Positions 52,200 to 62,230 are shown, counted from the first letter of the stretch. The stretch: 64,000 nt of DNA from Asticcacaulis excentricus CB 48 (GCF_000175215.2 NC_014816.1:1237001-1301000); one strand, 5' to 3'. Program-made: numbers and translations. The notes: generated by a model not told the origin, from the sequence alone.

Positions 52200-54542
52200 A
52201 TGATGAAGAACAAGATAACGGCGTTCATAACTTCCATGCTGCTGCTCGTGCCGCTGGCGGGGGGGGCGCCGGCATGGGCCGCGCCTGAGGTGGTCGACTA
52301 TGAAAAGGCCATCGGCCTGCGCGACGCGTGGTCGGGTCTGACGCGCGATATTGCCGAGCCCGCACAGTGGATCGAGGGTGCGCAAAGCTTCGTCTACCGC
52401 AAGTCGGTCGCAGGCGGCTTTCAATTCGTCCGCATGGATGCGGCAACAGGACAAAAGCAGGTGGCCTTTGACCACGACCGTCTGGCGGCAGCCTTTAACG
52501 CCGCGGCCGGTACACACTTGACGGGCCTGACCCTGCCGTTCACGCCGCCCTTTTCGATGACGCAGTTCAGCGATGGCGGCCAAAAGGTCGCCATCCGCTG
52601 GGACGAGGCGATGTGGTCTTGCGATCTTCTGGCCTATGCGTGCGAAAAAAACGTGGACCGGCGGCAGGATCGCGGCTTTTCAGGCGTGGTGCGTGATCTC
52701 AAATCGCCCGCCGATAATACACCGAAGCCGTCGCCGGATGGTCAGTGGCTGGCCTTTGTCCAGGATTTCAACCTTGTGATCCGCCGTAAAGTCGGGGGTG
52801 AGATCATGCGCCTGTCAATAGACGGCACACAGGGGCTGTTCTACGATCCGGAGTCAATCCAGTGGTCGCCGGACTCGCAAAAGATCGTCGCCTTTCGCGT
52901 GCAGCCGGGCTTCCGCCGCGAAGTGGTGCGGGTCATCTCTTCACCCTCCGATCAGGTGCAGCCGAAGGTCGATGTGCAGCTTTACCCGAAGCCCGGCGAC
53001 GCCATCGACATCGATCGTCCCGTGCTGTTCGACGTGGCGAAGCGCCGCCGGATAGAGATTCCCACCGATCTCTTCCCCAATCCGATGACAACGAACGCTC
53101 TGAGTTGGCGTAAGGACAGCCGGGGGGTACGCTTTGCCTACGATCAGCGCGGCCACCGGCTCTACCGTCTGATTGAGGCCGATGCCGCGACGGGGCAGGC
53201 GCGGGTTGTGGCCGAGGACCGCTCGGACACCTTCATCAATACCTACAGCCGGCGCTACAGCTACGATGTGGGGGGCGAAGGGCGCGAACTGATCTGGATG
53301 TCCGAACGCGACGGCTGGAACCATCTCTATCTGTATGATGCCACCACCGGCAAGGTGAAGACGCAGATCACAAAAGGCGAATATGTAGTGCGTCAGGTGC
53401 TGAAGGTCGATGACAAGGCGCGTCAGATCTATTTTGCCGCCAACGGCATGCGTAAGGGTGAAGACCCGTACTTCCAGCACTATTATCGCATTGATTTCGA
53501 CGGCAGGAATCTGACGCCGCTGACCACGGCCGCGGCCTGGCACGACGTCAGCTTCTCTTCCGACATGCAGTATTATACCGACACCTATTCGCGGGTGGAC
53601 CTGCCGAATGTGATGGAGCTGCGTCGGGTAGCGGACCGCAGCCTCGTCGCCACTGTCGAGAGCGGCGACATTTCACGCCTGACGGCAGCGGGCTTTAAAC
53701 CGCCAGAAGTGTTCACGGCCAAGGGGCGCGATGGCCAGACCGATATCTGGGGCGTTATCGTGCGCCCGACCGATTTCGATCCGAACAAAAAATACCCGGT
53801 CATTGAAAACATCTATGCGGGGCCGCATTCGTCCTTTGTGCCCAAGACCTTCTGGCCCTTCGGCCCGCACTCCAGCGGCGACAAGGTGATCGGTATGCAG
53901 TCTTTGGCCAATATGGGCTTTATTGTCGTGCAGATCGACGGCATGGGCACGCAGAACCGTTCCAAGGCCTTCCATGATGTGGCGTGGAAGAATGTTCAGG
54001 ACGCCGGTTTCCCCGATCGCATCGCCTGGCATAAGGCGGTGGCGGCCAAATACGGGTCTTACGACATCAGCCGCGTCGGCATCTATGGCGGCTCAGCGGG
54101 CGGGCAAAACACGCTGAGCGCCCTTGAGGAATATCCCGAGTTCTACAAGGCCGGCGTGGCCTATGCCGGCTGCTTCGACAACCGCATGGACAAGATCGGC
54201 TGGAACGAGGCGTGGATGGGCTGGCCGGTTGACGCCAGCTACGCCCGCGCTTCGGGGGTTGAAAATGCTCATAAACTGAAGGGCGAGGTGCTGCTGGTCG
54301 TCGGCGAACTGGACATGAATGTCGATCCGGCCTCGACGCTTCAGGTGGTCAATGCCCTGATCAAATCGCGCAAAGACTTCGACCTGATCGTGGTGCCGAA
54401 CGAAGGCCACGGCGCCTTGCGCAACGCAGGCGACGTCAATTACGGCCTGCGGCGTCAGTACGACTTCTTCATCCGCCATCTGCAAGGAGAAGCGACGCCG
54501 CAATGGAATGCGCAACCCGACACCCTGCCGAAACCAAAGTGA
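52200..54542 (+). CDS. S9-family peptidase (DPP IV-like), exported
   Basis: A 780-residue prolyl-oligopeptidase-family enzyme with a signal peptide (cleavage near APAWAAP). A beta-propeller (about residues 60-500, with repeated PDGQW and WSPDSQK blades) is followed by the alpha/beta-hydrolase domain. The nucleophile serine is in GIYGGSAGGQN, the aspartate in VGELDMNVDP and the histidine in PNEGHGAL. Members of S9B remove N-terminal dipeptides, often with proline at position 2. It is the first gene of a unit with the Ldh-family oxidoreductase 4 bases downstream. A second ATG at 52203 is equally possible. Confidence 0.92.
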   Translation: MMKNKITAFITSMLLLVPLAGGAPAWAAPEVVDYEKAIGLRDAWSGLTRDIAEPAQWIEGAQSFVYRKSVAGGFQFVRMDAATGQKQVAFDHDRLAAAFNAAAGTHLTGLTLPFTPPFSMTQFSDGGQKVAIRWDEAMWSCDLLAYACEKNVDRRQDRGFSGVVRDLKSPADNTPKPSPDGQWLAFVQDFNLVIRRKVGGEIMRLSIDGTQGLFYDPESIQWSPDSQKIVAFRVQPGFRREVVRVISSPSDQVQPKVDVQLYPKPGDAIDIDRPVLFDVAKRRRIEIPTDLFPNPMTTNALSWRKDSRGVRFAYDQRGHRLYRLIEADAATGQARVVAEDRSDTFINTYSRRYSYDVGGEGRELIWMSERDGWNHLYLYDATTGKVKTQITKGEYVVRQVLKVDDKARQIYFAANGMRKGEDPYFQHYYRIDFDGRNLTPLTTAAAWHDVSFSSDMQYYTDTYSRVDLPNVMELRRVADRSLVATVESGDISRLTAAGFKPPEVFTAKGRDGQTDIWGVIVRPTDFDPNKKYPVIENIYAGPHSSFVPKTFWPFGPHSSGDKVIGMQSLANMGFIVVQIDGMGTQNRSKAFHDVAWKNVQDAGFPDRIAWHKAVAAKYGSYDISRVGIYGGSAGGQNTLSALEEYPEFYKAGVAYAGCFDNRMDKIGWNEAWMGWPVDASYARASGVENAHKLKGEVLLVVGELDMNVDPASTLQVVNALIKSRKDFDLIVVPNEGHGALRNAGDVNYGLRRQYDFFIRHLQGEATPQWNAQPDTLPKPK

Positions 54543-54546
54543 CAAG

Positions 54547-55560
54547 ATGACCGATAACGTAAGCCTAACCCTCGACGACGCCCGCGCGCTTAGCCTGCGC
54601 ACCCTTATCGGCAACGGCTTCTCCGAGGCCCATGCCGAGGTGATCACCGCGACCATTCTGGCCGGGCAGCGCGACGAATGCCACTCGCACGGGCTTTACC
54701 GTCTGTTGGTCTGCGTGGCGACGCGCCGGGCGGGTAAGGTGTCGAACGCCGAACCGCTGATCAGCGATGCGGCACCGGGGCTGGTGCGGGCTGATGCACG
54801 GGGGGCCTATTCCCTGCTGGCTCTGGCGCGCGGCCTGCCGCTTCTGGCGCAAAAGGCTCGAACGCAAGGGGTTGCGGCTCTTGCCATCAATCATTGCTAC
54901 CATTTTTCGGCCCTGTGGCCGGAGGTCGAAGCCATTGCCGCCGAGGGTCTGGTGGGGCTGGCCATGACGCCCAGCCACGCGTGGGTCGCGCCGCACGGCG
55001 GCACCAAAGGTGTGTTCGGGACCAATCCGTTGGCCTTTGCCTGGCCGCGTCCGCAGGGCGAGCCGTTTGTGTTCGACTTCGCCACCAGTGCCGTGGCGCG
55101 CGGTGAAATCGAACTGCACCGCCGGGCGGGCAAGCCTATCCCCGAAGGCTGGGCGCTGGATAGCGACGGCCAGCCTACGACCGATGCCGAGGCCGCCATG
55201 GCCGGGGCCATGCTGCCCTTCGGCGGGCATAAGGGCTCTGCCCTGTCGGCGATGATCGAGCTGATGGCCGGGCCGTTGATCGGGGATTTCCTCAGTCTGG
55301 AATCCTACGCCTATGATGCGGGGCAGGGGGCAACACCCTATCACGGCGAACTGCTGCTAGCCATCGACCCGGAAACCTTTATGGGAGGGTCTTACTCCCA
55401 CCATTCCGGCCGGGCCGAGGCCCTGTTTGACGCCATTGTGGGGCAAGGCGCGCGCTTAGCTTCGCAACGCCGTTATGAGGCGCGTAAACAGACCCATGCG
55501 TCAGGCCGCGTGACCATCCCGTCTAAACTTTATCAGGATATTCGCGCCCTTACGGATTAG
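54547..55560 (+). CDS. Ldh/MDH-2 family oxidoreductase
   Basis: A 337-residue NAD(P)H-dependent oxidoreductase of the malate/L-lactate dehydrogenase (type 2) family, which also includes delta1-pyrroline-2-carboxylate and delta1-piperideine-2-carboxylate reductases. Visible motifs are DECHSHGLYRL with the catalytic histidine, INHCYHFSALWPEVEAIA, the nucleotide-binding KGVFGTNPLAFAWP, and GGHKGSALSAMIELM. The adjacent prolyl-type peptidase makes a cyclic imino acid substrate attractive, but lactate, malate or ureidoglycolate cannot be excluded. The start at 54547 lies 4 bases after the peptidase stop. The end overlaps convergently by 11 bases with the next gene. Confidence 0.88.
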   Translation: MTDNVSLTLDDARALSLRTLIGNGFSEAHAEVITATILAGQRDECHSHGLYRLLVCVATRRAGKVSNAEPLISDAAPGLVRADARGAYSLLALARGLPLLAQKARTQGVAALAINHCYHFSALWPEVEAIAAEGLVGLAMTPSHAWVAPHGGTKGVFGTNPLAFAWPRPQGEPFVFDFATSAVARGEIELHRRAGKPIPEGWALDSDGQPTTDAEAAMAGAMLPFGGHKGSALSAMIELMAGPLIGDFLSLESYAYDAGQGATPYHGELLLAIDPETFMGGSYSHHSGRAEALFDAIVGQGARLASQRRYEARKQTHASGRVTIPSKLYQDIRALTD

Positions 55561-56572
55561 GTTTGTCCTCGAGGGCTTTTTGCAACTGGCGCTTCAGCCT
55601 GCGTCTCATGGCGGCGTCCAGCGGGCCGTACAGGCCCTTGTCGCGCGGGCTAAGGTGCGCTACCGGGTCGCCACTCTCGCCAAACACATAGTGCCCGAAC
55701 AGGTTGCGCCAGACGCCGCGTTCGTGCTCAGGCAGATCGCGTATGGCCAGCAGGGCGTACAAAAAGGCGTCAGATGGCGCGGCGTCGGGCGCAACCGCCG
55801 CGTCCCACCAGTAGTTGACAAGCACATTAAACGGCGACAGTGAGCGCACCTGATGCCACCAGCCGTAGGGAATATAGAGTGCATCCCCGGCCTCTAGGTC
55901 TATATCGACGCGCACGGCCTGTGCCTCGGCATAGCGCGGGTAGCGGTTGAGGTCCGGGCGGTCGATATCGACCATGCTGACGGGCACGCCGCCGATGGTG
56001 CGCTCATAGGGGCCGGGATAGAGGTTGGCTAACTGCTGCGGCGGGAACAGGCTGAAGCGTCGCCGCCCGGCCACGACGCAGGCGATATTGTCGTTCAGAT
56101 CGTAATGGGTGCGCGTCACCACGGCATTGCCGATCCAGATACGCGGGATGACATTGGGAAGAAGGCCAAGCCGGTTCTCGGCACCAAAGCCCGGCATCTG
56201 GGGCTCTACAGGCGTCGATTGCAGGCTGATGGCCAGTGGGTCAGCTTTACCGCGCTCATCTAGCAGGCGCGCGAGAACCTCTGCCATCGTCGCTGGGCCG
56301 TGGCTGAAATTCATGACGTGGGTGTCAAAGCCGTAGAAAAACGTGCCTCTGGCCTGTGGCGGCGCGACATAGACCCCGGCCGGGGCCCCATTGTCGTGCC
56401 TCAGCAGATAGTCGGCCAGCGCCTCATCCGACGTCAGGCCGAAATGTACGGCAGGCCAGTCCGCAACGACGCCTTTTAGGACGGCGGGGTAACGCGCCGG
56501 GCGGACAAGGTCGTCGAACGTGGCTTGATCCGGGCGGTTATAAACGGGCAGGGGGGACGGCGGTTCAGACAT
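55550..56572 (-). CDS. Cupin-like JmjC-type dioxygenase
   Basis: A 340-residue cupin_8/JmjC-type Fe(II) and 2-oxoglutarate-dependent oxygenase. The first iron ligands are in THYDLNDNIACVVAG (HxD), the distal histidine is in IPYGWWHQV, and FSLFPPQQL matches the family strand. Proteins of this group hydroxylate amino-acid side chains, and in Caulobacterales and Xanthomonadales they often sit next to TonB receptors, as here (divergent from the receptor at 56763). The target is unknown. I preferred ATG 56572 to TTG 56596, which adds eight residues. Confidence 0.85.
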   Translation of the reverse strand: MSEPPSPLPVYNRPDQATFDDLVRPARYPAVLKGVVADWPAVHFGLTSDEALADYLLRHDNGAPAGVYVAPPQARGTFFYGFDTHVMNFSHGPATMAEVLARLLDERGKADPLAISLQSTPVEPQMPGFGAENRLGLLPNVIPRIWIGNAVVTRTHYDLNDNIACVVAGRRRFSLFPPQQLANLYPGPYERTIGGVPVSMVDIDRPDLNRYPRYAEAQAVRVDIDLEAGDALYIPYGWWHQVRSLSPFNVLVNYWWDAAVAPDAAPSDAFLYALLAIRDLPEHERGVWRNLFGHYVFGESGDPVAHLSPRDKGLYGPLDAAMRRRLKRQLQKALEDKPNP

Positions 56573-56627
56573 AGGGCTTCTTGCAAGGTGGCTCAATAGG
56601 CTGGCAAAAAAGCCGCACCGTGTCCAC

Positions 56628-56656
56628 CGTATACTTTATGTGACAAAATCGTATAA
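56628..56656. promoter_or_regulatory. CGTATA direct repeats before receptor gene
   Basis: CGTATAC at 56628 and CGTATAA at 56650 are 22 bp apart, two helical turns, in the gap between divergent genes. An A/T-rich stretch (AAAATATAATTG) follows and probably contains the promoter. Confidence 0.35.
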
Positions 56657-56762
56657 AATATAATTGACGATCCTCCGGAACGGTGTTTAGGCTTTAATGT
56701 GTCAGAATTGTTTCCGCATGACGTCGGTTTTTTGGCGTCTGCGGTCGTTCAAGGGGATTGAG

Positions 56763-59711
56763 ATGAGAAAGTTTACGACGCGATCATTGGTCATGAGCAG
56801 CGTGGCGGCCTCCGCCATCTTCACCGGCTGGATGGCCGCACCCGCCATGGCTCAGGAAGACGGTGCCGGTCAGGCGGTTGAAGAAGTGGTGGTCACCGGT
56901 ACCCGTATCCGCCGCCCGAACCTCAAGAGCGCGTCGCCGATCACCACGGTCGATGCGGCTGAAGTGAAGCTTCAAGGCGCGACGGGCGTGGACAGCTACC
57001 TCGCCAAGCTGCCGCAGATCGAGGCGGCGGCCAACGAAAACCAGTCGAACGGCTCTGACGGCACAGCGGGCGTCAACCTGCGCAGCCTGGGTGGCAATCG
57101 CGCGCTCGTCCTGATTGACGGACAGCGCTTCCTACCGTCTTTGGGCGTCGATCTCAACTTCGTACCGTCGGTTCTGGTCGAACGCACCGACGTGCTGACG
57201 GGCGGGGCCTCTTCAGTCTATGGTTCGGACGCCATGTCCGGCGTCGTCAACTTCATCATGAAGAAGCGTCTGGACGGCGTTATCGTCGATGCCCAGTACA
57301 GCATCTACAACCACAAGAACGATAACGATTATTTGCGTGGCATTCAGGCGGCCAAAGGCTTCAAGCTGGCGGACAAGGACGTGTGGGATGGGGAGAAGTA
57401 CGACTTCAATGTTGCCGCCGGTGGGCGCATCAACGAAGGCAAGGGCAATATCCTTGGTTATTTCGGCTACCGCAAAATGGAAGCTGTGCGTCAGGATGCA
57501 CGCGACTATTCCAACTGCGCACTAAACTTTGCCGATGGCAAGGGATCAGCTTTCGCCTGTGGAGGTTCGGGCAACCACGCCTATGGCTGGTTCCTGCCGC
57601 AGACCGGTCCCAATGCCGGCGACGCCTTCGCCAACAGCAAAGACGGTAGCAAAACCTGGGTGACGAACGATTCATCGTTTGCCTATAACTACGCGCCCGA
57701 CAATTATATTCTACGTAACGCTGAACGCTATCAGGCGGGCGGTTTCCTCAACTATACGTTCAATGATCATGCGGAAGCCTATGGCAGCTTCATGTTCATG
57801 GATGATCATTCGGTCAGTCAGGTCGCCCCCTCGGCCATTTGGTCAGGCCGTGACTTCACAATCAACTGTGATAACCCCTTCCTTAGCGATCAGCAGAAGA
57901 CCATCCTTTGCGGCTCTACCACCTCGACCGCGAACGCAACGTCCTGGGTGTCCTTGCGCGCGGCGACAGGTGAGCCACGCCGAAACGATATGCGTCACAC
58001 CAACTATCGCTTCACGGCGGGCTTGAAAGGGGAAATCGTCTCCGGCTGGCGATATGATGCAAACTACATGCACGCCATCACCATTGGGCAGTTCAACTAT
58101 CAGAACGACATCAATCAGGATAAGGCGGCGCAGGCGCTACAGGCGGTTATGGTGAATGGTCAGGTTGTCTGTAAGGACACCTCCAACAACTGTAAGCCCA
58201 TCGACGTTTTCAGCGCGAAGGGACCGTCGGCCGAAGGCTACGCCTTTATCTATGCGCCTACCTTTACGCGCAACGAACAGACCATCGACGTCTATAATGC
58301 CTATGTAAGTGGTGATCTGGGTCAGTATGGGGTGAAATCGCCCTGGGCCAATGAGGGTATTGCGGTTGTCGCTGGTCTTGAGCATCGTACGGAAACGCTG
58401 GATGTGAAGCTGGACGAATCCCAGCTTTCATATTCGTCCAATTCGGACGGCGAGGTGTCGGTGGACGAGTGGTTCACGGAATTCGACGTGCCGGTGGTGG
58501 CCGACAAGCCACTCATCCACTCGTTGAACCTGGCGCTGGGTTACCGCAAATCGACCTACAACGTTTCGTCCTCCACCTCCAGTGGTTCGGAGAAGAAGAC
58601 CGAAACGTCGAAGTTCGAAGTACGTTATGCCCCGACGACGGATGTGCTGTTGCGCGCAAGCTATAACAAGGCCATACGCGCCGCCAGCATCACCGAGCTG
58701 TTCGCGGCGCAAGGCGTCGGCAATGTGTCGCTGATTGACCCATGTTCGCGTTCGGAAATTGTCAAGGCCGGGGCACCGACGGCGGCGCAATGTGCCCGCA
58801 CGGGTGTCGATGCGACAAAGTATGATATCGCGAAGATACCGGATACGCCCGCGGATGTGGGGACGGCGCTAGGGGGCGGCAACCCGAACCTTAACCCGGA
58901 AGAGGCGAAGACGACCACCTTTGGTGTCGTGCTGACACCCCGCTTCGTGCCCGGCTTCACTATGAGCGTTGATTACTACAAGATCCGTATTGAAGGGTAT
59001 ATCGGCTCGGTTCCGGCCCAAACCGCCCTGTCGCAGTGTATAGCCACGGGTGACGCCTTCTACTGCGGTTTGATTCACCGTAATCCGAACAACGGCGCCC
59101 TCTATGGTTCGGACACCAAGGGTGGCTACATCACCTCGACCAATGTCAACACCGGCTATCTGGAAACCAAGGGCATCGACTTCACGGCCAGCTATCGGCT
59201 GGCGACCGGCTATGGCGACGTGAACTTTGGCTTTGTCGGTACCCTGCTCGACTCGCTGGAAACCGAAGTGCTGCCGGGTCTGGGGGCTTATGACTGTAAG
59301 GGGCTGTACGGCGGCACCTGCGGGCAGCCGTCTCCGAAGTGGCGTCATAATCTGCGTGCGACCTGGACTGTGCCTGGGGCGGATCGCTTCTATGTCCCGA
59401 CCAGCGTCTCGCTCAACTGGCGTCACTTTGGGGGCACGGATCTCGCCACCAATACGGATGACCAGTACCTGACCGGCACCAAATCGACGATCAACGCCCG
59501 CATCGGCAATTATGATTACTTCGATCTGGCCGTGACCAAGGACCTGCCGCGAGGCTTGGTGCTGCGCGCCGGCATCAACAACCTGTTCGACAAGGACCCG
59601 CCGGCCATCATGAACGGCCTGCTGTTTGAGAACGGCAACGGTAACACCTTCCCCAGCACCTATGACCCGCTGGGCCGTATGCTCTTCGTCGGCATCTCCG
59701 CGAAGTTCTGA
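56763..59711 (+). CDS. TonB-dependent receptor
   Basis: A 982-residue outer-membrane receptor with a signal peptide (cleavage near APAMAQ), a TonB box and plug start (VEEVVVTGTRIRRPN), plug motifs GVNLRSLGGNRALVLIDGQRF and GGASSVYGSDAMSGVVNF, and a long barrel ending in FVGISAKF. It contains paired cysteines in loop regions, for example CGGSGN and CARTGVD. It has neither the STN nor the carboxypeptidase-like extension of the other two receptors in the window. The GTRI...SSVYGSDA type is common among peptide and glycan receptors. The start at 56763 follows AAGGGG by 8 bases. Neighbours suggest peptide or glycan uptake. Confidence 0.92.
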   Translation: MRKFTTRSLVMSSVAASAIFTGWMAAPAMAQEDGAGQAVEEVVVTGTRIRRPNLKSASPITTVDAAEVKLQGATGVDSYLAKLPQIEAAANENQSNGSDGTAGVNLRSLGGNRALVLIDGQRFLPSLGVDLNFVPSVLVERTDVLTGGASSVYGSDAMSGVVNFIMKKRLDGVIVDAQYSIYNHKNDNDYLRGIQAAKGFKLADKDVWDGEKYDFNVAAGGRINEGKGNILGYFGYRKMEAVRQDARDYSNCALNFADGKGSAFACGGSGNHAYGWFLPQTGPNAGDAFANSKDGSKTWVTNDSSFAYNYAPDNYILRNAERYQAGGFLNYTFNDHAEAYGSFMFMDDHSVSQVAPSAIWSGRDFTINCDNPFLSDQQKTILCGSTTSTANATSWVSLRAATGEPRRNDMRHTNYRFTAGLKGEIVSGWRYDANYMHAITIGQFNYQNDINQDKAAQALQAVMVNGQVVCKDTSNNCKPIDVFSAKGPSAEGYAFIYAPTFTRNEQTIDVYNAYVSGDLGQYGVKSPWANEGIAVVAGLEHRTETLDVKLDESQLSYSSNSDGEVSVDEWFTEFDVPVVADKPLIHSLNLALGYRKSTYNVSSSTSSGSEKKTETSKFEVRYAPTTDVLLRASYNKAIRAASITELFAAQGVGNVSLIDPCSRSEIVKAGAPTAAQCARTGVDATKYDIAKIPDTPADVGTALGGGNPNLNPEEAKTTTFGVVLTPRFVPGFTMSVDYYKIRIEGYIGSVPAQTALSQCIATGDAFYCGLIHRNPNNGALYGSDTKGGYITSTNVNTGYLETKGIDFTASYRLATGYGDVNFGFVGTLLDSLETEVLPGLGAYDCKGLYGGTCGQPSPKWRHNLRATWTVPGADRFYVPTSVSLNWRHFGGTDLATNTDDQYLTGTKSTINARIGNYDYFDLAVTKDLPRGLVLRAGINNLFDKDPPAIMNGLLFENGNGNTFPSTYDPLGRMLFVGISAKF

Positions 59712-59762
59712 TGACCATTGTCCGGGGCTGCGGTTACGTGGCCCCGGCAAGGCTAATTACCC

Positions 59763-59773
59763 TGTAAGCGCTT
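59763..59773. promoter_or_regulatory. Degenerate LacI-type operator
   Basis: TGTAAGCGCTT matches the first 11 of 14 bases of the three operators at 26616-26694; the last three bases read TTT instead of ACA. It lies between the TonB receptor and the Tat-exported protein gene. Confidence 0.35.
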
Positions 59774-59829
59774 TTTCAGTCTGCGCTTTCCGGCGGTTCT
59801 CCTCCCTGCCGCCGTGACTATCCCCCCTG

Positions 59830-59871
59830 GGCGGCAAACCCGATTGCGTGACGGTTTGCCGCCATTTTTTT
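59830..59871 (+). terminator. Strong terminator 16 bases before next start codon
   Basis: The 11-bp stem GGCGGCAAACC/GGTTTGCCGCC is followed by A and seven T. It ends the receptor transcript, but the T-run lies only 16 bases before ATG 59888, leaving almost no room for a separate leader. Confidence 0.9.
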
Positions 59872-59887
59872 GTCAGTGAGCCAGCTC

Positions 59888-62230
59888 ATGCCTCAAGGAT
59901 TTCATCGTCGTGCCCTTCTACGGGGATCGCTCGCGGGAACGGTAGGTCTGGGGGCCGCAGCGGCCTCTGCTGCGCCGGCTCTACCCCGACTCGAGAGCAC
60001 GTTCTCGGTAAAGACCCATCGCCTGACCCAACTGGCGCAGTTTAACGCGCACGGTATGTCATGGACTGTCGATGAGGATCAAACACGCCGCGAAGGCGCT
60101 ATCGTCTTCACCTCGGACAAGGGGGCGTTTTCTCTGTCAAAGCGCCCTGAAGCGGTGTTCGACGACATCACGCCCGCCTATCTGGGGCTGGCGCTCAAAG
60201 ACATCTGTCAGGCCGATGCCGACCTGCTGGCCGACAAGTTGCTGGCGCACGGCGATGACCCGGACCCCGATGAGGTGCGCCGCGCGGCCCCGCCCGCCGG
60301 CTGGAATTTCACCCGTGAGTCGCTGTGGTGGCGGATGCCGTGGACGACCTTTGTCGGCACTACGCAACAGGGCGATACCATGCCCGTCTTTCCCAACGGA
60401 CGTACGCGCACCTTTCGCCCCGAACATGTGTTTCCTGAACTGAGCGGCGACGACAATGTCAAACGCCGCTGGGAGGGACTGCTGGGCGGCTGGCTGCCTG
60501 CGGTTCACAAAATCATCGAAACTTCACCGACGCGGCACTATGACCTACTGGTCTTTGCCGACGTAACGGCGACGGATAAGCTGGTGGTGCAGACTTGGCA
60601 CCGCACCATCCAGTACGATCATGGCAAGCCGGTCAAGACGGCCTTTGGCTATTCCTACGCCCCGTTCCCGCCGCGCCGCGTCGAACCGACTGCCGAGGCC
60701 TTTTATGAGGGGCTTCTGACCTTTGCCGGTGACTGGCAGGCGCGGCTCAAGGATCAGGCGAAGCTCAACATTCCCGATGCCGCTCTGTCGGACATGGTCA
60801 GCCACGCTTTTGCCAAGGAACTGATGGTGCGCCCACAAGGCGTCTATCCCAAATATGGCGTGATTGATCGCGACTATTTCGGTTCGGAATATGACGGGTT
60901 TCAGGACACCTTCACCTCATCGGTCTACGCTAATCTGGAGTGGGGGCGCTTTGATCAGGCTAAGGCTGTCCTGATCAACTATTTTGAGAATTTCGTCTTC
61001 GACGACGGACAGATCAACATGCGCGGGCCGGAAGTGGCGCAGTTTGGCCTGACGCTTAGCCTGCTGGCGCGATATTTGCGCTATACGGGCGATACAGCGA
61101 CGCTGAAACGCTTTGCCGGCAAGATCGAAAACACGGCGGCCATCCTCACCGAACTGCACGATGTGGCGCTGAGAAAGCCCGCCGGGGACGCCGGGTTCGG
61201 CCTGCTCGACGGCTGGAGCGAGTCGGATGCCTGCCTGCATCTGGACCCCTCGGTGTGGTGGAAACCCTACTGGAACAATTCGGCCTTCGCCGTGCGTGGC
61301 TGGCGCGATATAGCCGCCGTCTGGGCTGTTATCACGCCGGATAAAGCCGGGCAGGCCGCCGACTGGAAAAGTCGCGCCGATACGCTTCAGGCGCAACTGA
61401 TCAAGACCCTGCGCGCCCATATCCGCCACGACCTGACGCCGCCCTATGTGGCAATCCTAGCGGGGGCCACACTGACCCATCGTCAGGCTATGGTCGAATC
61501 CGCACGCACCAAGAGCGGAAATGAACAGGGGTGGGCGCACCGCGCCTATGCCGAATTACTGCACGCCGACGTCCTGCCCGACGATCTGGCCCAGACCGTG
61601 ATAAATGCCGTGCGCGGGCATGGGGGCACGGCCATTGGCGTTCTGGCCAATTTCGGCCCGCCCAGCGACGACAGCCGCGACCAGTTGGGCTTTATCTCCT
61701 ACGGATATGCCCAGCAATTGCTGCGTTCAGACCGTATTGAGGAATACCTGCTGTTCCTGCACTCTCATCGCTACCATTCGCATACTCCCGGCACCTGGGT
61801 CGCGGGGGAGGTTACGGGGATCACCGGCGGCCTGCCACTCTTCTGCATCCCGGCGCAACTGACGATACCTAAGCTGGTGCGCTGGGCGCTGGTGTTTGAA
61901 GCCTCGGACGAAGACACCTTGTGGCTGGGGCGTGCCGTGCCGCGCCAATGGTTTGCGTCCGAACAGCCTATCACCATCACCGGCGCGCCGACGCGGTGGG
62001 GGCCGGTCGATTTGCACCTGCAAAGACAGGGGCTCACCCTTACGGGCGACGTCCGCCTGAGCGGCGAGACCTGGCCCTCAGATTTGCGTTTGCGCCTGCG
62101 GGTGCCAAAAAACATGCGATTGGCTGCGGTCACGGTCAACGGTAAAAAAGCGGTGGTCGAGGGTGAAGATGTAGTGATCCGGCCACAGGGCGGGCCATTG
62201 CGCATTCAAGCCCGCTTGCGCAAGGGATAA
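59888..62230 (+). CDS. Tat-exported six-hairpin glycosidase-like protein
   Basis: A 780-residue exported protein with a twin-arginine signal (HRRALLRGSLAGTVGLGAAAASAA). The middle (about residues 290-600) is all-helical with an (alpha/alpha)6 look and the motif EYDGFQDTFTSSVYANLEWG, then LLDGWSESDACLHLDPSVWWKPYWNNS; the C-terminus is beta-rich. Proteins of this type are usually named Tat-pathway signal or six-hairpin glycosidase proteins; I cannot assign a CAZy family or substrate. The start is uncertain: ATG 59888 gives the cleanest Tat signal, while TTG 59870 and GTG 59876 lie within or beside the terminator. Confidence 0.8.
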   Translation: MPQGFHRRALLRGSLAGTVGLGAAAASAAPALPRLESTFSVKTHRLTQLAQFNAHGMSWTVDEDQTRREGAIVFTSDKGAFSLSKRPEAVFDDITPAYLGLALKDICQADADLLADKLLAHGDDPDPDEVRRAAPPAGWNFTRESLWWRMPWTTFVGTTQQGDTMPVFPNGRTRTFRPEHVFPELSGDDNVKRRWEGLLGGWLPAVHKIIETSPTRHYDLLVFADVTATDKLVVQTWHRTIQYDHGKPVKTAFGYSYAPFPPRRVEPTAEAFYEGLLTFAGDWQARLKDQAKLNIPDAALSDMVSHAFAKELMVRPQGVYPKYGVIDRDYFGSEYDGFQDTFTSSVYANLEWGRFDQAKAVLINYFENFVFDDGQINMRGPEVAQFGLTLSLLARYLRYTGDTATLKRFAGKIENTAAILTELHDVALRKPAGDAGFGLLDGWSESDACLHLDPSVWWKPYWNNSAFAVRGWRDIAAVWAVITPDKAGQAADWKSRADTLQAQLIKTLRAHIRHDLTPPYVAILAGATLTHRQAMVESARTKSGNEQGWAHRAYAELLHADVLPDDLAQTVINAVRGHGGTAIGVLANFGPPSDDSRDQLGFISYGYAQQLLRSDRIEEYLLFLHSHRYHSHTPGTWVAGEVTGITGGLPLFCIPAQLTIPKLVRWALVFEASDEDTLWLGRAVPRQWFASEQPITITGAPTRWGPVDLHLQRQGLTLTGDVRLSGETWPSDLRLRLRVPKNMRLAAVTVNGKKAVVEGEDVVIRPQGGPLRIQARLRKG

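Noticed and set aside
52053..52203. Signal-peptide-like short frame just before the S9 peptidase
   Set aside because: No usable start codon in the right frame; joining it to the GTG at 52053 would need a one-base shift. Not enough evidence for a gene or pseudogene.
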